In this document: in pieces, positions 30,831 to 41,643 of the stretch
Layout: each line of letters opens with the position of its first letter
Position numbering within the stretch: the stretch's first letter is position 1
Origin: Paraburkholderia sp. BL23I1N1
Lineage (GTDB): Bacteria > Pseudomonadota > Gammaproteobacteria > Burkholderiales > Burkholderiaceae
Direction of reading: 5' to 3'
Assembly (NCBI RefSeq): GCF_003610295.1
Contig: NZ_RAPV01000001.1
Span: 310,001-374,000, forward strand
DNA length: 64,000 nucleotides
The notes under the pieces: generated by a model
What the model saw: the letters and a program-made list of their open reading frames with translations, nothing else
The model's database searches: none
Told to the model about the DNA's origin: nothing
Translations under genes and position numbers: made by a program

Positions 30831-31223
30831 ATGATCGGTAACTGGAATTACGGCACGGGCCGCCGCAAGAGCGCCGTCGCACGCGTCTTCATCAAGGCTG
30901 GCAAGGGCGAGATCATTGTAAACGGCAAGCCTATCGCCGATTACTTCTCGCGCGAAACGTCGCTGATGATCGTGCGTCAGCCGCTGGAACTCACGAACCA
31001 CGGCGTTACGTTCGACATCAAAGTCAACGTGAACGGTGGCGGTGAAACGGGTCAAGCCGGTGCGGTTCGCCACGGCATCACCCGCGCGCTGATGGACTAC
31101 GACGCAACGCTGAAGCCGGAACTGTCGAAGGCTGGCTTCGTGACGCGTGACGCTCGTGAAGTCGAACGTAAGAAGGTCGGCTTCCACAAGGCACGTCGCC
31201 GGAAGCAATTCTCGAAGCGTTAA
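30831..31223 (+). CDS. rpsI: 30S ribosomal protein S9
   Basis: Small-subunit ribosomal protein of 130 aa, with AGGGGAG upstream of the ATG. The N-terminal [20 protein letters not shown] and the C-terminal tail ending [11 protein letters not shown], which reaches the P-site tRNA, are fully typical. It is the second gene of the rplM-rpsI operon and is followed by a terminator. Confidence 0.98.
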   Translation: MIGNWNYGTGRRKSAVARVFIKAGKGEIIVNGKPIADYFSRETSLMIVRQPLELTNHGVTFDIKVNVNGGGETGQAGAVRHGITRALMDYDATLKPELSKAGFVTRDAREVERKKVGFHKARRRKQFSKR

Positions 31224-31263
31224 TCGCTTCGTGTGCAAACCGGCTTTCGGGCTGGAATGCTGC

Positions 31264-31302
31264 AAAAGCCGCCAACGCTTTCGCGAAGGCGGCTTTTTTA
31301 TT
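31264..31302 (+). terminator. Terminator of rplM-rpsI
   Basis: AAAAGCCGCC (31264-31273) pairs with GGCGGCTTTT (31288-31297); the T run continues as TTTTTTATT. It lies about 40 bases past the rpsI stop. Confidence 0.88.
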
Positions 31303-31503
31303 GGCTTTTATTGGCTGTTCCTCGTTGAGTTTGCGACGACAGTTTTCTCGCTGGAGCGGTGGTTTCGTCCGCTCAGGCAGGCTGACGACGGCTGGCGCGC
31401 ACATCGATAGCGGTTCCTGGAAGAACCCATTGATTTTGTGGGCTTCGGCACGATATCGAGATCAGCCCTACAATAGCGGTTAGAAGCTTTTTGGAGAGTT
31501 CGA

Positions 31504-31869
31504 ATGAACGCAGTCACCGATACACCCGTGACCGAGATGCCCGCCCCCTTCGTTTTTACCGACGCAGCGGCTGACAAGGTCAAGCAACTGATCGAAGAAG
31601 AAGGCAATGCGGACCTCAAACTGCGCGTTTTCGTGCAGGGCGGCGGCTGCTCGGGCTTTCAGTACGGTTTTACGTTCGACGAAGCCGTCAACGAAGACGA
31701 CACCGTCATGAACAAGAGCGGCGTCCAGCTGCTGATCGATTCGATGAGCTACCAGTATCTGGTCGGCGCTGAGATCGACTACAAGGACGACATCAACGGC
31801 GCGCAGTTCGTCATCAAGAACCCGAATGCTACGACCACCTGTGGTTGCGGCTCGTCGTTCTCGGTTTGA
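31504..31869 (+). CDS. erpA: Iron-sulfur cluster insertion protein ErpA
   Basis: A-type carrier that hands Fe-S clusters to apo-enzymes, including IspG/IspH. The 121-aa protein has the three conserved cysteines in [11 protein letters not shown] and [19 protein letters not shown] ribosome site precedes the ATG, and TACAAT at 31469-31474 may be the -10 box. It stands alone between rpsI and the converging anmK. Confidence 0.95.
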
Positions 31870-31898
31870 TGGCCAGTTAGGCGACAGGTTGTAAAAGG

Positions 31899-31925
31899 AA
31901 ACGGGGCTTCGGCCCCGTTTTTTAT
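31899..31925. terminator. Terminator between erpA and anmK
   Basis: AAACGGGGC and GCCCCGTTT form a nine-base stem with a TTCG tetraloop, followed by a run of T's on the + strand and of A's reversed. It serves erpA and possibly the converging anmK. Confidence 0.88.
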
Positions 31926-31952
31926 TGCCTGCGCCAAACCCCGGCGCTTCGC

Positions 31953-33083
31953 TTAGCGCGGGTAGATGGCCCCGAGTACGCGCTCGGCAGTGGCACCGGT
32001 GACGGCCGGCAAATTGCCCGGCAGGCGCGCCATACAACGCATGGCAAGCCAGGCGAATGCTAGCGGTTCGACCTGGCTCGGCGGGACGCCGAGTGCGTCG
32101 GTTGTCATCACGGGCACGCCGCTTACGCCGCTGTCCTCCAGCGCCTGTTGCAGGGCCTTCAGAATCTCCGGATTGCGCGCACCGCCGCCACACACGTAGA
32201 CCGCCTTGGCGTCCGACGCATGCCGTTCGATTTCGCGAGCCACCGTAACCGCGGTCAGCGCGACCAGTGTGGCTTGCACGTCCGCAGGGGCGAGGGCGGC
32301 GAACGGTTGCAGCTTCGCATCCAGCCATTGCGGGTTGAACAAGTCGCGGCCGGTACTTTTCGGCGGTTGCTGCGAGAAAAAGGGCTCGTCGAGCAGCGCG
32401 TTCAGCAACGTGCGATCGACCTGTCCGCCCGCGGCGAAATGGCCGTTTTCGTCGAAGGGCTTGCCGAGATGGCGCTGTGCCCATTCGTCGAGCAACGCGT
32501 TCGCCGGCCCGCAGTCGAACCCGCGCACGCCGCCCGTCGCGTTCAGGATCGTGATGTTGCTGATGCCGCCGAGATTGCAGACCACCCGCGTTTCGTTTTT
32601 CGCGCCGAACACCGTGGCGTGAAACGCCGGTACGAGCGGCGCGCCCTGGCCGCCGGCCGCGACGTCGCGGCAGCGGAAGTCGGCGACCACGTCGATATGC
32701 ATCATTTCCGCGAGCAGCGCGGGGTTGTTGATCTGCCGCGTGTAACCCTTTTCCGGCCGATGCCGCACCGTCTGGCCGTGGACGCCGATTGCACGGACTT
32801 CTGCGGCCGGTACGCGGCTGCCTTGCAGCAATTCGTGGCAGCACACCGTGTAGCGCGTGGCGAGCGCATTGGCGGCCAGCGCTTCGCGCTCGATTTCATT
32901 GTCGCCCGGCTGCTGAAGCGCGAACAGCGCATCGCGTAAGCCGGCAGCGAAGCCGACAAACGCCTCGGCCAGCACCACCGGCGGTTTCCCTTGGGCGAAT
33001 CTGACGGCCACACCGTCCACGCCGTCCATGCTCGTGCCGGACATCAATCCCAAGTACACGCCGTCTGCGGGGTCTTGCGCCAC
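31953..33083 (-). CDS. anmK: Anhydro-N-acetylmuramic acid kinase
   Basis: Recycles cell-wall anhydro-MurNAc to MurNAc-6-phosphate using ATP. The 376-aa protein begins with [18 protein letters not shown], the family phosphate-binding loop. Further landmarks are [43 protein letters not shown] and [13 protein letters not shown], and [12 protein letters not shown] near the C-terminus. It is divergent from tyrS, as often in Burkholderiales. Confidence 0.95.
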   Translation of the reverse strand: MAQDPADGVYLGLMSGTSMDGVDGVAVRFAQGKPPVVLAEAFVGFAAGLRDALFALQQPGDNEIEREALAANALATRYTVCCHELLQGSRVPAAEVRAIGVHGQTVRHRPEKGYTRQINNPALLAEMMHIDVVADFRCRDVAAGGQGAPLVPAFHATVFGAKNETRVVCNLGGISNITILNATGGVRGFDCGPANALLDEWAQRHLGKPFDENGHFAAGGQVDRTLLNALLDEPFFSQQPPKSTGRDLFNPQWLDAKLQPFAALAPADVQATLVALTAVTVAREIERHASDAKAVYVCGGGARNPEILKALQQALEDSGVSGVPVMTTDALGVPPSQVEPLAFAWLAMRCMARLPGNLPAVTGATAERVLGAIYPR

Positions 33084-33289
33084 GTTGCTGCTCCTCTCAG
33101 TGATTCATTGCGATCTGTTTTAGCAGATTATCGGCGCAAGCGCGGCCGAATATAAAGCGTGACGACGCCAATCGCACGACCGGCCACGCCGAAATCATGC
33201 GCCGGCGAGGCGCTTATGGCTGAGTCAGTGGGCGCGGCGGTGCGCATCTATGGGACAATCTCCTTTTTTTGCGACTTCACGTTTCCAGC

Positions 33290-34534
33290 ATGACCACCGA
33301 GTCCACCAAGCCCAGCCCCGCCTTCCCGATCACCGACGAAGTCCGTCACGCGCTCGCCGTCACCAAGCGCGGTGTCGACGAACTGCTGATCGAAGACGAA
33401 TTCGCGCAAAAGCTCGCGAAGAGTGCGGCGACAGGCGTGCCGCTGCGTATCAAGCTCGGCCTCGATCCGACCGCGCCCGACATTCACATCGGCCACACGG
33501 TCGTGCTGAACAAGATGCGCCAGTTGCAGGACCTGGGTCACACGGTGATTTTCCTGATCGGTGACTTCACCTCGCTGATTGGCGATCCGTCAGGCCGCAA
33601 CGCCACGCGTCCGCCGCTCACGCGCGAGCAGATCGAATCGAACGCGAAAACGTATTTCGAGCAGGCCGCACTCGTGCTCGACCGCGACAAGACTGAAATC
33701 CGCTACAACAGCGAATGGTCGATGCCGCTCGGCGCCGACGGCATGATCAAGCTCGCCTCGCGCTACACGGTGGCGCGTATTCTCGAGCGCGAAGATTTCA
33801 CCAAGCGCTTCCAGGGCGGCGTGCCGATCTCGATCCACGAATTCCTGTATCCCCTGATGCAAGGCTACGACTCGGTCGCGCTCAATGCCGACCTCGAGCT
33901 CGGCGGCACGGACCAGAAATTCAACCTGCTGGTGGGCCGTGAGCTGCAGAAGCAGTACGGTCAGGAACAGCAGTGCATCTTGACGATGCCGTTGCTCGAA
34001 GGCCTCGACGGCGTCGAAAAGATGTCGAAGTCGAAGAACAACTACATCGGTATCAGCGAAAAGCCGACGGACATGTTCGGCAAGCTGATGAGCATCTCCG
34101 ACGTGCTGATGTGGCGTTATTTCGAATTGCTGTCGTTCCGTCCGATGGACGAAATCGCCGGCTTCAAAAAAGAGATCGAAGCGGGCCGCAATCCGCGCGA
34201 TTTCAAGGTGATGCTCGGGCAGGAAATCGTCGCGCGATTCCACTCGCCAGCCGATGCCGAGCGCGCGCTCGAAGACTTCAATCATCGCGCGAAGGGCGGC
34301 GTGCCTGACGATATTCCGGGCGTGACCCTCGCGGGCGCACCGCTCGCAATCGGCCAGTTGCTCAAGCAGGCCAACCTCGTGCCGTCGACGAGCGAAGCAT
34401 TGCGCAACATCGAGCAGGGCGGCGTGAAGATTGATGGCACGACCGTGTCGGACAAGGGCTTGAAGGTCGAAGCCGGCGAGTACATCGTGCAGGTCGGCAA
34501 GCGTCGTTTTGCGCGCGTCACGCTGACGGCTTGA
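33290..34534 (+). CDS. tyrS: Tyrosyl-tRNA synthetase
   Basis: Class I synthetase that charges tRNA-Tyr, 414 aa. The start at ATG 33290 ([19 protein letters not shown]) is favoured over an upstream alternative. The HIGH-type motif is in [14 protein letters not shown] and KMSKS in [13 protein letters not shown], and the C-terminal S4 domain includes [31 protein letters not shown]. This is the TyrS2 (TyrZ-like) form with the long N-terminus. dtd follows closely. Confidence 0.95.
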   Translation: MTTESTKPSPAFPITDEVRHALAVTKRGVDELLIEDEFAQKLAKSAATGVPLRIKLGLDPTAPDIHIGHTVVLNKMRQLQDLGHTVIFLIGDFTSLIGDPSGRNATRPPLTREQIESNAKTYFEQAALVLDRDKTEIRYNSEWSMPLGADGMIKLASRYTVARILEREDFTKRFQGGVPISIHEFLYPLMQGYDSVALNADLELGGTDQKFNLLVGRELQKQYGQEQQCILTMPLLEGLDGVEKMSKSKNNYIGISEKPTDMFGKLMSISDVLMWRYFELLSFRPMDEIAGFKKEIEAGRNPRDFKVMLGQEIVARFHSPADAERALEDFNHRAKGGVPDDIPGVTLAGAPLAIGQLLKQANLVPSTSEALRNIEQGGVKIDGTTVSDKGLKVEAGEYIVQVGKRRFARVTLTA

Positions 34535-34587
34535 TGGCTCAGCGATAACGCGATGATGTCTAGAGCAGTGCATCCGGAGTCGAGCCG

Positions 34588-35046
34588 ATGATCGCGCTGA
34601 TCCAGCGCGTACGGCGCGCAGAAGTGCGCGTGGGCGAGCGCGTGACCGGCGCGATCGAGGCGGGCCTGCTCGCGCTCGTGTGCGCCGAGCGCCGCGACAC
34701 GGAAGCCGCTGCTGACCGGCTGCTCGCCAAGGTGCTCGGCTACCGGGTCTTCAGCGACGCGGCCGGCAAGATGAATCTCTCCGTACAGAATCTCGACGGT
34801 GCCGGGCGGGCAGGCGGCTTGCTGCTGGTTTCGCAGTTCACGTTGGCGGCTGACACCAACAGCGGCCTGCGCCCGAGCTTCACGCCCGCCGCGCCGCCCG
34901 ATGAGGGCAAGCGGCTATTCGATTACTTCGTCTCGGCAGCGCGCGCGAAACATCCGATCGTCGAGACAGGCGAATTCGGCGCCGATATGCAGGTGTCGCT
35001 CGTCAACGACGGGCCGGTCACGTTCTGGCTGCAGACGAACGCTTGA
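34588..35046 (+). CDS. dtd: D-aminoacyl-tRNA deacylase
   Basis: Removes D-amino acids and glycine mischarged onto tRNAs. The 152-aa protein begins [21 protein letters not shown] and has the two signature stretches [17 protein letters not shown] and NDGPVTFWL with the Gly-cisPro active site. It lies 53 bases after tyrS; the pairing with a synthetase that can accept D-Tyr makes functional sense. Confidence 0.96.
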   Translation: MIALIQRVRRAEVRVGERVTGAIEAGLLALVCAERRDTEAAADRLLAKVLGYRVFSDAAGKMNLSVQNLDGAGRAGGLLLVSQFTLAADTNSGLRPSFTPAAPPDEGKRLFDYFVSAARAKHPIVETGEFGADMQVSLVNDGPVTFWLQTNA

Positions 35047-35157
35047 GATTCAACTGCCGTCGCATGGTGCATGCGGCGGCACGCATCCACTCCTCCAGCC
35101 GCTTTTTGCGACAATAGCGGCTCGGCATAACCGGCTAATGGCGCCCACGCTCATCTC

Positions 35158-35889
35158 ATGACCACGCAGATTCTGTTCATCCGCCACGGCGAGACCGATT
35201 GGAACCGCATCAAGCGCATTCAAGGTCACATCGACATTCCGCTCGCGACGACCGGCTTCGCGCAGGCGCAACGCCTTGCGCGCCGCATCGCGAATGAGGT
35301 GAAAGAGGGCGCGCGGTTCGACGCGATTTATTCGAGCGATCTGCAACGCGCACAGCAGACCGCGCAGCCGATCGCCGACGCACTTGGCTTGCCGTTGCAA
35401 CTGCGTGAAAGTTTGCGCGAACGCTCGTACGGTGCATTCCAGGGGCATGACAGCGACGAGATTGCCGTTCGTTTCCCCGATGAATACGCGCACTGGCAAA
35501 CCCGCGATCCGGGTTTCGCGCCGCCCGAAGGCGAGTCGCAGCGCGCGCTCTATCACCGCGTGTTGCATGCGATCGAGCCGCTGGTGGCCGCGCATCCGGG
35601 CGGGCGGATCGCCTGTGTCGCGCATGGTGGCGTGCTGGATTGCGTTCGGCGGTTTGCGTCCGGCTTGTCGCTCGATGCGCCGCGTGATTACGCGTTGTTG
35701 AACACGAGCGTCAACGTGGTGGATTTCGCCGACGACGCCACCAAGGCAACGATCGTTTCCTGGGCGGACGTGTCGCATCTCGATGCACCAAGCGCGGACG
35801 ATAGCTTCAAGCGCGTGCCGGAAACCGGGACGTTAAGCGGCGAGGCTTGTATCCGACTCAGGTCGCGGCCGAATCCCACAGGCCGGTGA
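35158..35889 (+). CDS. Histidine phosphatase family protein (phosphoglycerate-mutase-like)
   Basis: The 243-aa protein begins [37 protein letters not shown] holds the phospho-accepting histidine; [21 protein letters not shown] and [11 protein letters not shown] are further family motifs. Such proteins include GpmB-like and alpha-ribazole phosphatases; no cobalamin genes are nearby, so the substrate is open. Its last 32 bases overlap the 3' end of the converging ruvB gene. Confidence 0.85.
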   Translation: MTTQILFIRHGETDWNRIKRIQGHIDIPLATTGFAQAQRLARRIANEVKEGARFDAIYSSDLQRAQQTAQPIADALGLPLQLRESLRERSYGAFQGHDSDEIAVRFPDEYAHWQTRDPGFAPPEGESQRALYHRVLHAIEPLVAAHPGGRIACVAHGGVLDCVRRFASGLSLDAPRDYALLNTSVNVVDFADDATKATIVSWADVSHLDAPSADDSFKRVPETGTLSGEACIRLRSRPNPTGR

Positions 35890-36922
35890 TGGGGCTCGAA
35901 GCGTCCGGCGTGGCGAGACCGAAATGCCGGTACGTGAGCAAAGTAGCGACGCGGCCGCGCGGCGTGCGCTGCAGGAAGCCTTGCTGGATCAGATACGGTT
36001 CGAGCACGTCTTCGATCGTGTCGCGTTCTTCGCCGATGGCCGCCGCCAGATTGTCGACGCCGACCGGGCCGCCGTCGAACTTGTGCAGGATCGCTTCGAG
36101 GAGCTTGCGGTCCATCAGGTCGAAGCCGACCGCGTCCACGTCGAGCATTTTGAGCGCGGCGTCGGCCACCTGCGCGGTGATGTTGCCGTCTGCTTTCACT
36201 TCGGCGAAATCGCGCACGCGGCGCAGCAGCCGGTTTGCGATCCGCGGCGTGCCACGCGCGCGCTTGGCGATTTCGAACGCGCCGTCCGGATGGATCTGCG
36301 CATGGAGCAACGACGCCGAACGCGTGACGATGCGCGCCAGTTCTTCTGCGTTGTAAAACTCGAGCCGCGCAACGATCCCGAAGCGATCGCGTAACGGATT
36401 GGTCAGCATGCCCGCGCGGGTGGTTGCGCCAACCAGCGTGAACGGCTGCAGATCCAGCTTCACGCTGCGCGCGGCCGGCCCTTCGCCGATCATGATGTCG
36501 ATCTGATAATCCTCCAACGCCGGATACAGAATTTCTTCGACGACCGGCGAGAGCCGGTGGATTTCGTCGATGAACAGGACGTCGTTGGCTTCGAGGTTGG
36601 TTAGCAGTGCGGCGAGGTCGCCGGCGCGTTCAAGCACCGGACCAGACGTTTGCCGCAGATTCACACCCATTTCCCGCGCGATGATGTGCGCGAGCGTGGT
36701 CTTGCCGAGACCCGGCGGCCCGAACAGCAGCACGTGGTCGAGCGATTCCGAGCGGCGCTTGGCGGCCTCGATGAAGATTTCCAGCTGACCGCGCACCTTT
36801 TCCTGCCCGACATATTCTTCGAGCTGGCGCGGGCGCAGCGCGCGCTCGAACGCTTCTTCGTTCGGCGAGACGGGCGTGGCCGCGATGATGCGCTCGGCGG
36901 CAAGTTTGTCGGTTTCGATCAT
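35858..36922 (-). CDS. ruvB: Holliday junction helicase RuvB
   Basis: AAA+ motor that drives branch migration with RuvA. The 354-aa protein starts at 36922 ([31 protein letters not shown]). Walker [14 protein letters not shown], Walker [13 protein letters not shown], sensor GATTRAG and the arginine finger region NPLRDRFGI are present. [21 protein letters not shown] and the C-terminal winged helix [17 protein letters not shown] complete the pattern. It follows ruvC-ruvA on the same strand. Confidence 0.97.
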   Translation of the reverse strand: MIETDKLAAERIIAATPVSPNEEAFERALRPRQLEEYVGQEKVRGQLEIFIEAAKRRSESLDHVLLFGPPGLGKTTLAHIIAREMGVNLRQTSGPVLERAGDLAALLTNLEANDVLFIDEIHRLSPVVEEILYPALEDYQIDIMIGEGPAARSVKLDLQPFTLVGATTRAGMLTNPLRDRFGIVARLEFYNAEELARIVTRSASLLHAQIHPDGAFEIAKRARGTPRIANRLLRRVRDFAEVKADGNITAQVADAALKMLDVDAVGFDLMDRKLLEAILHKFDGGPVGVDNLAAAIGEERDTIEDVLEPYLIQQGFLQRTPRGRVATLLTYRHFGLATPDASSPITGLWDSAAT

Positions 36923-37043
36923 GCGGTCATTGTACCGCGCCCCGCCCATTGCGAAACTCGGCCGAACGGCCAGGGTGCGCGTCGCGCCTTCGTGTGCGAA
37001 GCTTTACCTATCGCACGCAACGCCACCGCCGCGGCATGAGCGT

Positions 37044-37626
37044 TTAACCCTTGGAGAGCGCCTTCAACGCGAGCTTGATACCTTCGGAAACACCGGTGCC
37101 CGCCGGCACGTTCTTGACGGCCGCCAACGCTTCTTTTTCGGAGTAACCCAATGCGATCAGCGCGTTGAGAATATCGGAGGCATGGTCGGATGCCGACGCC
37201 GCGCCGGCCAGCGCGCCCAGGTCGGCGCCGATCTTGCCCTTCAGTTCGAGGAGCAGCCGCTCCGCTGTTTTCTTGCCGATGCCAGGCACGCGGGTCAGGC
37301 GCGCGGCGTCCTGCATCGTGACGGTCTGCGCCAGTTCATGCACGCTCATGCCGGAAAGCACGGCAAGCGCCATGCGCGCGCCGATGCCGGTGATCTTCAG
37401 CAATTCGCGGAAGGTCGAGCGTTCCTCGGCGGTACCGAAGCCATAGAGCAGATGCGCGTCTTCACGCACGATCATTTGCGTGAGCAGCACGACGCGTTCG
37501 CCGGTCGAGGGCAGGTTGTAGAACGTGCTCATCGGCACATCGACTTCGTAGCCGACGCCGTTGCAGTCGACGAGTAGATGCGGCGGGTTTTTTTTCCAGC
37601 AGAACGCCGGCAATGCGACCGATCAT
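37044..37626 (-). CDS. ruvA: Holliday junction protein RuvA, frameshifted at codon 12-13
   Basis: Tetrameric junction-binding partner of RuvB. From ATG 37626 the frame reads [12 protein letters not shown] and then leaves the RuvA frame. The rest, from [19 protein letters not shown] to LALKALSKG, is intact in another frame. The cause is a run of eight T on the + strand (37588-37595, eight A in the mRNA); with seven, the protein would be 193 aa, the normal length. The helix-hairpin-helix motifs [15 protein letters not shown] and [13 protein letters not shown] are present. Either a homopolymer sequencing error or a real shift rescued by slippage on A8 could explain it. It lies between ruvC and ruvB. 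Confidence 0.92.
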
Positions 37627-37765
37627 GGCGGATTCAATCTTGAGAGAAAGGGCGAGTGTAGCGCAGCGGGACAGCGGCGCGTGCGTCCGCGTTTAAGCGG
37701 CGGTTCCTGCGCGCACGAGCGACGGTAACGGGCTTGCGCCGCTAGCGCTGGTGTCGTGCATTCGC

Positions 37766-38308
37766 CTATCCCACCAACCGTCCGCGCCGCACTCGCAGGC
37801 CTTTCTTGGCAAGCGACGGCGCAATGCCACCTAGCGTGCTAAGCGTCGTGCCGCCGTGCGCGTGGCAGATCGCCATGCCGAGGGCGTCGGCGGCGTCGGT
37901 GCCGGGCACGCCGGAGAGGTTAAGCAACCGTACCACCATCTGCTGCATCTGCTCCTTGGTCGCGCGGCCGTAGCCCACCACGGCCTGCTTCAACTGCAAC
38001 GCCGTGTATTCGGCGACCGGCACGCCGCCCGCCACGAGTCCGCAGATCGCCGCGCCACGCGCCTGGCCGAGCAACAAGGTGGATTGCGGGTTGACGTTGA
38101 CGAACACCTTTTCGATCGCCGACTGATCCGGCGAATGCTGACGGATCAGCGTCGAGATGCCTTCGAAAATGGTGCCGAGACGCGACGGCAGATCGGCGTC
38201 GGCGGTTTTGATCACGCCGCTTGCGACGTAGCTGAGCGTGTGTCCGGTTTGATCGATGACGCCAAAGCCGGTGACGCGCAAGCCGGGGTCGATGCCGAGA
38301 ATTCTCAT
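37766..38308 (-). CDS. ruvC: Holliday junction resolvase RuvC
   Basis: Dimeric nuclease that cuts Holliday junctions moved by RuvAB. The 180-aa protein shows the metal-binding acids in [31 protein letters not shown] and [36 protein letters not shown] is the typical DNA-binding segment. It is the first gene of the ruvC-ruvA-ruvB series, separated from purH by a terminator. Confidence 0.97.
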   Translation of the reverse strand: MRILGIDPGLRVTGFGVIDQTGHTLSYVASGVIKTADADLPSRLGTIFEGISTLIRQHSPDQSAIEKVFVNVNPQSTLLLGQARGAAICGLVAGGVPVAEYTALQLKQAVVGYGRATKEQMQQMVVRLLNLSGVPGTDAADALGMAICHAHGGTTLSTLGGIAPSLAKKGLRVRRGRLVG

Positions 38309-38384
38309 GAGGTGCCGCAGGTGCGGTGAAAACCAGGTGCTTGGGATACTACAACGAACGCGCGGTGTGGCGAGGCTGGCGGAA

Positions 38385-38420
38385 TAAAAACGGCCCGGCA
38401 GAACAATCCGCCGGGCCGTT
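38385..38420 (-). terminator. Terminator of purH
   Basis: AACGGCCCGGC (38389-38399) and GCCGGGCCGTT (38410-38420) form an 11-bp stem. On the minus strand it is followed by TTTTTATTCC, so it ends the dusB-fis-purH transcript and separates it from ruvC. Confidence 0.85.
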
Positions 38421-38487
38421 GCGTTCAGGCCAACTCGGTGGCCGTTGCTTCACGAAGAAGCCATGGCCGCCCGTGAGGCTTGAAGAA

Positions 38488-40053
38488 TCAATGCCGGAAA
38501 TGACGCACGCCGGTCACCACCATCGCGATGTTGTGCTCGTCAGCCGCGGCGATTACTTCGTCGTCGCGCATCGAACCGCCCGGTTGAATCACGCAGGTCG
38601 CGCCTGCCGCAACCACCACATCCAGACCGTCACGGAACGGGAAGAAGGCATCCGACGCCACCGCCGAACCGTTCAGCGTCAACCCAGCGTTCTGCGCCTT
38701 GATGCTCGCAATCCGCGCCGAGTCCACGCGGCTCATCTGGCCCGCGCCGACGCCGAGCGTCATGCCGTTGCCGCAGAACACGATCGCGTTCGACTTCACG
38801 TACTTCGCGACGCGCCACGCGAACAGCAGGTCGTCCATTTCCTCCGGCGTCGGGTGACGCTTCGTGACCACGCGCAATTCGTGCGGCTGCACGTTCTTCG
38901 AATCGAGCGATTGCACCAGCAGGCCGCCGCCGACGCGCTTCAGATCGAACGCGTTATGGCCTTCGCCCAAAGCGATTTCCAGCAGGCGCACGTTCTGTTT
39001 GGCCGCGAACACCTGGCGAGCCGCCGCGCTGAACGACGGAGCGATCAGCACTTCGACGAACTGCTTGGCCACCGCCTGCGCAGCAACTTCGTCCACTTCA
39101 CGGTTGAACGCGATGATGCCGCCGAACGCCGAGGTCGGGTCGGTCTGGAACGCCTTCGCATACGCTTCGTTCGCGTCCGCGCCCACTGCCACGCCGCACG
39201 GATTCGCGTGCTTGACGATCACGCAGGCCGGCACGTCGAACGTCTTCACGCATTCCCACGCTGCGTCGGAATCGGCGATGTTGTTGTACGACAGTTCCTT
39301 GCCCTGCAACTGCTCGTAGTTCGCCAGTGCGCCCGCCGGCACGGCGAGGTCGCGATAGAACGCGGCGCTCTGATGCGGGTTTTCGCCGTAACGCAGGTCC
39401 TGCGCCTTGTCGAACGCGAGGTTGAATGTAGCCGGGTAAGTGTTGCGCGACGCGTGTTGCAATTCGTCGGTGAGGCTCGTCAGGTAGTTCGTGATCGCGC
39501 CGTCGTACTGCGCGGTGTGGGCGAACACCTTGGTGGCGAGGCGGAAGTTCGTCTTGTACGACACCGCGTTGCTATTCGCGCGCATTTCGTCCAGCACCAC
39601 TGCGTAATCGGCCGGATCGACCACCACCGTCACGTCGCGATGATTCTTCGCGGCCGAGCGCAGCATGGTCGGGCCGCCGATGTCGATGTTCTCGATCGCG
39701 TCTTCCAGCGAGCACTCTTCTTTCGACACGGTCTGCACGAACGGATACAGATTCACGACCAGCAGGTCGATCGTCGGGATGTCGTGCTTTTCAAGCGCGG
39801 CCATGTGTTCCGGCAGATCGCGGCGCGCCAGAATGCCGCCGTGCACCTTCGGATGCAGCGTTTTCACGCGCCCGTCCAGCATTTCCGGGAAGCCCGTGTA
39901 GTCGGCGACTTCGGTGACGGAGAGGCCCGCGTCCGCGAGCAGTTTCGCGGTGCCGCCGGTCGACAGGATCTTGACGCCGAGGTCCGACAGCGACTTGGCG
40001 AAATCGACGATGCCGGACTTGTCGGAAACGGAGATGAGCGCTTGCTTGATCAT
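38488..40053 (-). CDS. purH: Bifunctional AICAR formyltransferase / IMP cyclohydrolase
   Basis: Last two steps of IMP synthesis: formylation of AICAR and ring closure. The 521-aa protein has the N-terminal MGS-like cyclohydrolase domain ([52 protein letters not shown]). The AICAR transformylase domain contains [43 protein letters not shown] and the C-terminal [23 protein letters not shown]. It is third in dusB-fis-purH. purB, earlier in the window, acts just before it. Confidence 0.97.
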   Translation of the reverse strand: MIKQALISVSDKSGIVDFAKSLSDLGVKILSTGGTAKLLADAGLSVTEVADYTGFPEMLDGRVKTLHPKVHGGILARRDLPEHMAALEKHDIPTIDLLVVNLYPFVQTVSKEECSLEDAIENIDIGGPTMLRSAAKNHRDVTVVVDPADYAVVLDEMRANSNAVSYKTNFRLATKVFAHTAQYDGAITNYLTSLTDELQHASRNTYPATFNLAFDKAQDLRYGENPHQSAAFYRDLAVPAGALANYEQLQGKELSYNNIADSDAAWECVKTFDVPACVIVKHANPCGVAVGADANEAYAKAFQTDPTSAFGGIIAFNREVDEVAAQAVAKQFVEVLIAPSFSAAARQVFAAKQNVRLLEIALGEGHNAFDLKRVGGGLLVQSLDSKNVQPHELRVVTKRHPTPEEMDDLLFAWRVAKYVKSNAIVFCGNGMTLGVGAGQMSRVDSARIASIKAQNAGLTLNGSAVASDAFFPFRDGLDVVVAAGATCVIQPGGSMRDDEVIAAADEHNIAMVVTGVRHFRH

Positions 40054-40099
40054 GATGAAGACGAATAGCCGAAGGGAAACGTGGCAGGGCGCCGAGAAA

Positions 40100-40333
40100 T
40101 TACAACAAACCGTGCTGTTGCAGCTTCTTGCGCAGCGTATTGCGGTTGATGCCGAGATACTCGGCGGCCAGCGACTGGTTGCCGCCGGCCTGCTCGAGCA
40201 CCACTTCGAGCAAGGGTTTTTCTACGCATGAAATAACCATGTCGTAGACGTCATGCGGATTGGAGCCGTCGAGATCCTGGAAATACATTCCCAGGCTGTC
40301 GCGGACAGATTGTTCGATATTGTTCTTGCTCAT
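40100..40333 (-). CDS. fis: Fis-family DNA-binding protein
   Basis: Nucleoid-associated DNA-bending protein of 77 aa, somewhat shorter than E. coli Fis (98 aa). The C-terminal helix-turn-helix reads [37 protein letters not shown]. Its start overlaps the dusB stop by four bases, so translation is probably coupled, as in the enteric dusB-fis operon. The N-terminal segment that contacts invertases is reduced, as usual in betaproteobacteria. Confidence 0.94.
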   Translation of the reverse strand: MSKNNIEQSVRDSLGMYFQDLDGSNPHDVYDMVISCVEKPLLEVVLEQAGGNQSLAAEYLGINRNTLRKKLQQHGLL

Positions 40334-41397
40334 GCTGCTAGTCGGTCGGTATGGTCCGGCTCGCCGTCGTTCTTGCTGAGCGTCTCGTCAACGTAGACGA
40401 GGCGGTCGGAGAACGCCTTTTGGGCGTCGAAGAATTCGTTGACGGCGAGGAGTTGTTCGCGCGTGGTGTCCAGCGTATTCATGCGGTGCCGGAACACGTT
40501 GGCGCCAGAAAGGCCGCGAGTGTACCAGCCGATATGCTTACGCGCTGTGCGGACGCCCGTAAATTCGCCGTAGAAAGCGTAGTGATCTTCGAGATGCTCG
40601 TTCATCACCTGCTGGATTTCGTCGATGCGCGGCGGCGGCAGCAACTCGCCCGTTTGCAGGAAATGCTCGATCTCGCGGAACAGCCACGGACGCCCCTGCG
40701 CGGCGCGGCCGATCATGATGGCGTCGGCGCCGGTGGCGGCGAGCACCTCGCGGGCTTTTTGCGGCGACGTAATGTCGCCATTGGCGACCACCGGAATACG
40801 CACCGCCGCTTTGACGGCGGCGATGGTTTCGTATTCGGCGTCGCCGTGATACAGGTCGGCGCGGGTGCGGCCGTGCACGGTCAGCATGGAAATGCCGGCG
40901 GTTTCGGCCAGACGCGCAACCGACAAAGCGTTTTTGTTGTCGCGATCCCAGCCGGTGCGGATTTTCAGCGTGACGGGCACGGCATCCGGCCCGGTGCCGA
41001 CCGCGCCCACGACCGCCTCGACAATGCGCTGCACCAGCGGCTCGTTCTGCAACAGCGCCGAGCCTGCGGCCACGTTGCACACCTTCTTGGCCGGGCAGCC
41101 CATGTTGATGTCGATGATCTGCGCACCGTTCGCCACGTTGTAGCGCGCGGCTTCGGCCATCATGGCCGGATCGGCGCCGGCGATCTGCACGGCGATGGGT
41201 TCGACCTCGCCCGTGTGATTGGCACGGCGCATGGTCTTTTCGCTTTTCCACAACTGCGCATTCGACGCGACCATTTCCGACACCGCGTAGCCCGCGCCCA
41301 GCCGCTTGCACAATTGCCGGAACGGACGGTCGGTCACGCCGGCCATGGGGGCGACGAACAGGTTATTACGCAGATTGTGGGAGCCGAGAGTAGGCAT
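40330..41397 (-). CDS. dusB: tRNA-dihydrouridine synthase B
   Basis: FMN enzyme that reduces uridine 17 of tRNA to dihydrouridine. The 355-aa protein has the TIM-barrel start LFVAPMAGVTDRPFRQLCKRLGA, the catalytic cysteine in DINMGCPAKKVCN, VTLKIRTGWD, TVHGRTRADLYHG, VVANGDITS and DAIMIGRAAQGRPWLF. It heads the dusB-fis-purH operon. Its C-terminal tail ([19 protein letters not shown]) is a polar extension. Confidence 0.96.
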   Translation of the reverse strand: MPTLGSHNLRNNLFVAPMAGVTDRPFRQLCKRLGAGYAVSEMVASNAQLWKSEKTMRRANHTGEVEPIAVQIAGADPAMMAEAARYNVANGAQIIDINMGCPAKKVCNVAAGSALLQNEPLVQRIVEAVVGAVGTGPDAVPVTLKIRTGWDRDNKNALSVARLAETAGISMLTVHGRTRADLYHGDAEYETIAAVKAAVRIPVVANGDITSPQKAREVLAATGADAIMIGRAAQGRPWLFREIEHFLQTGELLPPPRIDEIQQVMNEHLEDHYAFYGEFTGVRTARKHIGWYTRGLSGANVFRHRMNTLDTTREQLLAVNEFFDAQKAFSDRLVYVDETLSKNDGEPDHTDRLAA

Positions 41398-41643
41398 GAC
41401 TTGGACGCGCCCGCGGCCGATTGTTCAAATTCTGTCAATCGGCGCGATCGCGAAATGCGAGGGAAAACAGCTATTTTAGCGTTAACAGCTGGTCGGCACC
41501 CGACTTGGGGCCGTCGTAACTCATTAAATCTTCTATGAAAGTGGTGCGGTTCATAGAACCGGCACCGCTCGCGCCGCTCCGCATGCGGTGCCTAAAAAGG
41601 CTGCAGCGGCGGTGGGGCGCGAGCGGGCTATGCTTGGCGCCAC

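Noticed and set aside
38326..40068. 580-codon open frame on the + strand opposite purH
   Set aside because: purH is unmistakable on the minus strand; the + frame has Arg/His-rich low-information content and no recognisable domain.
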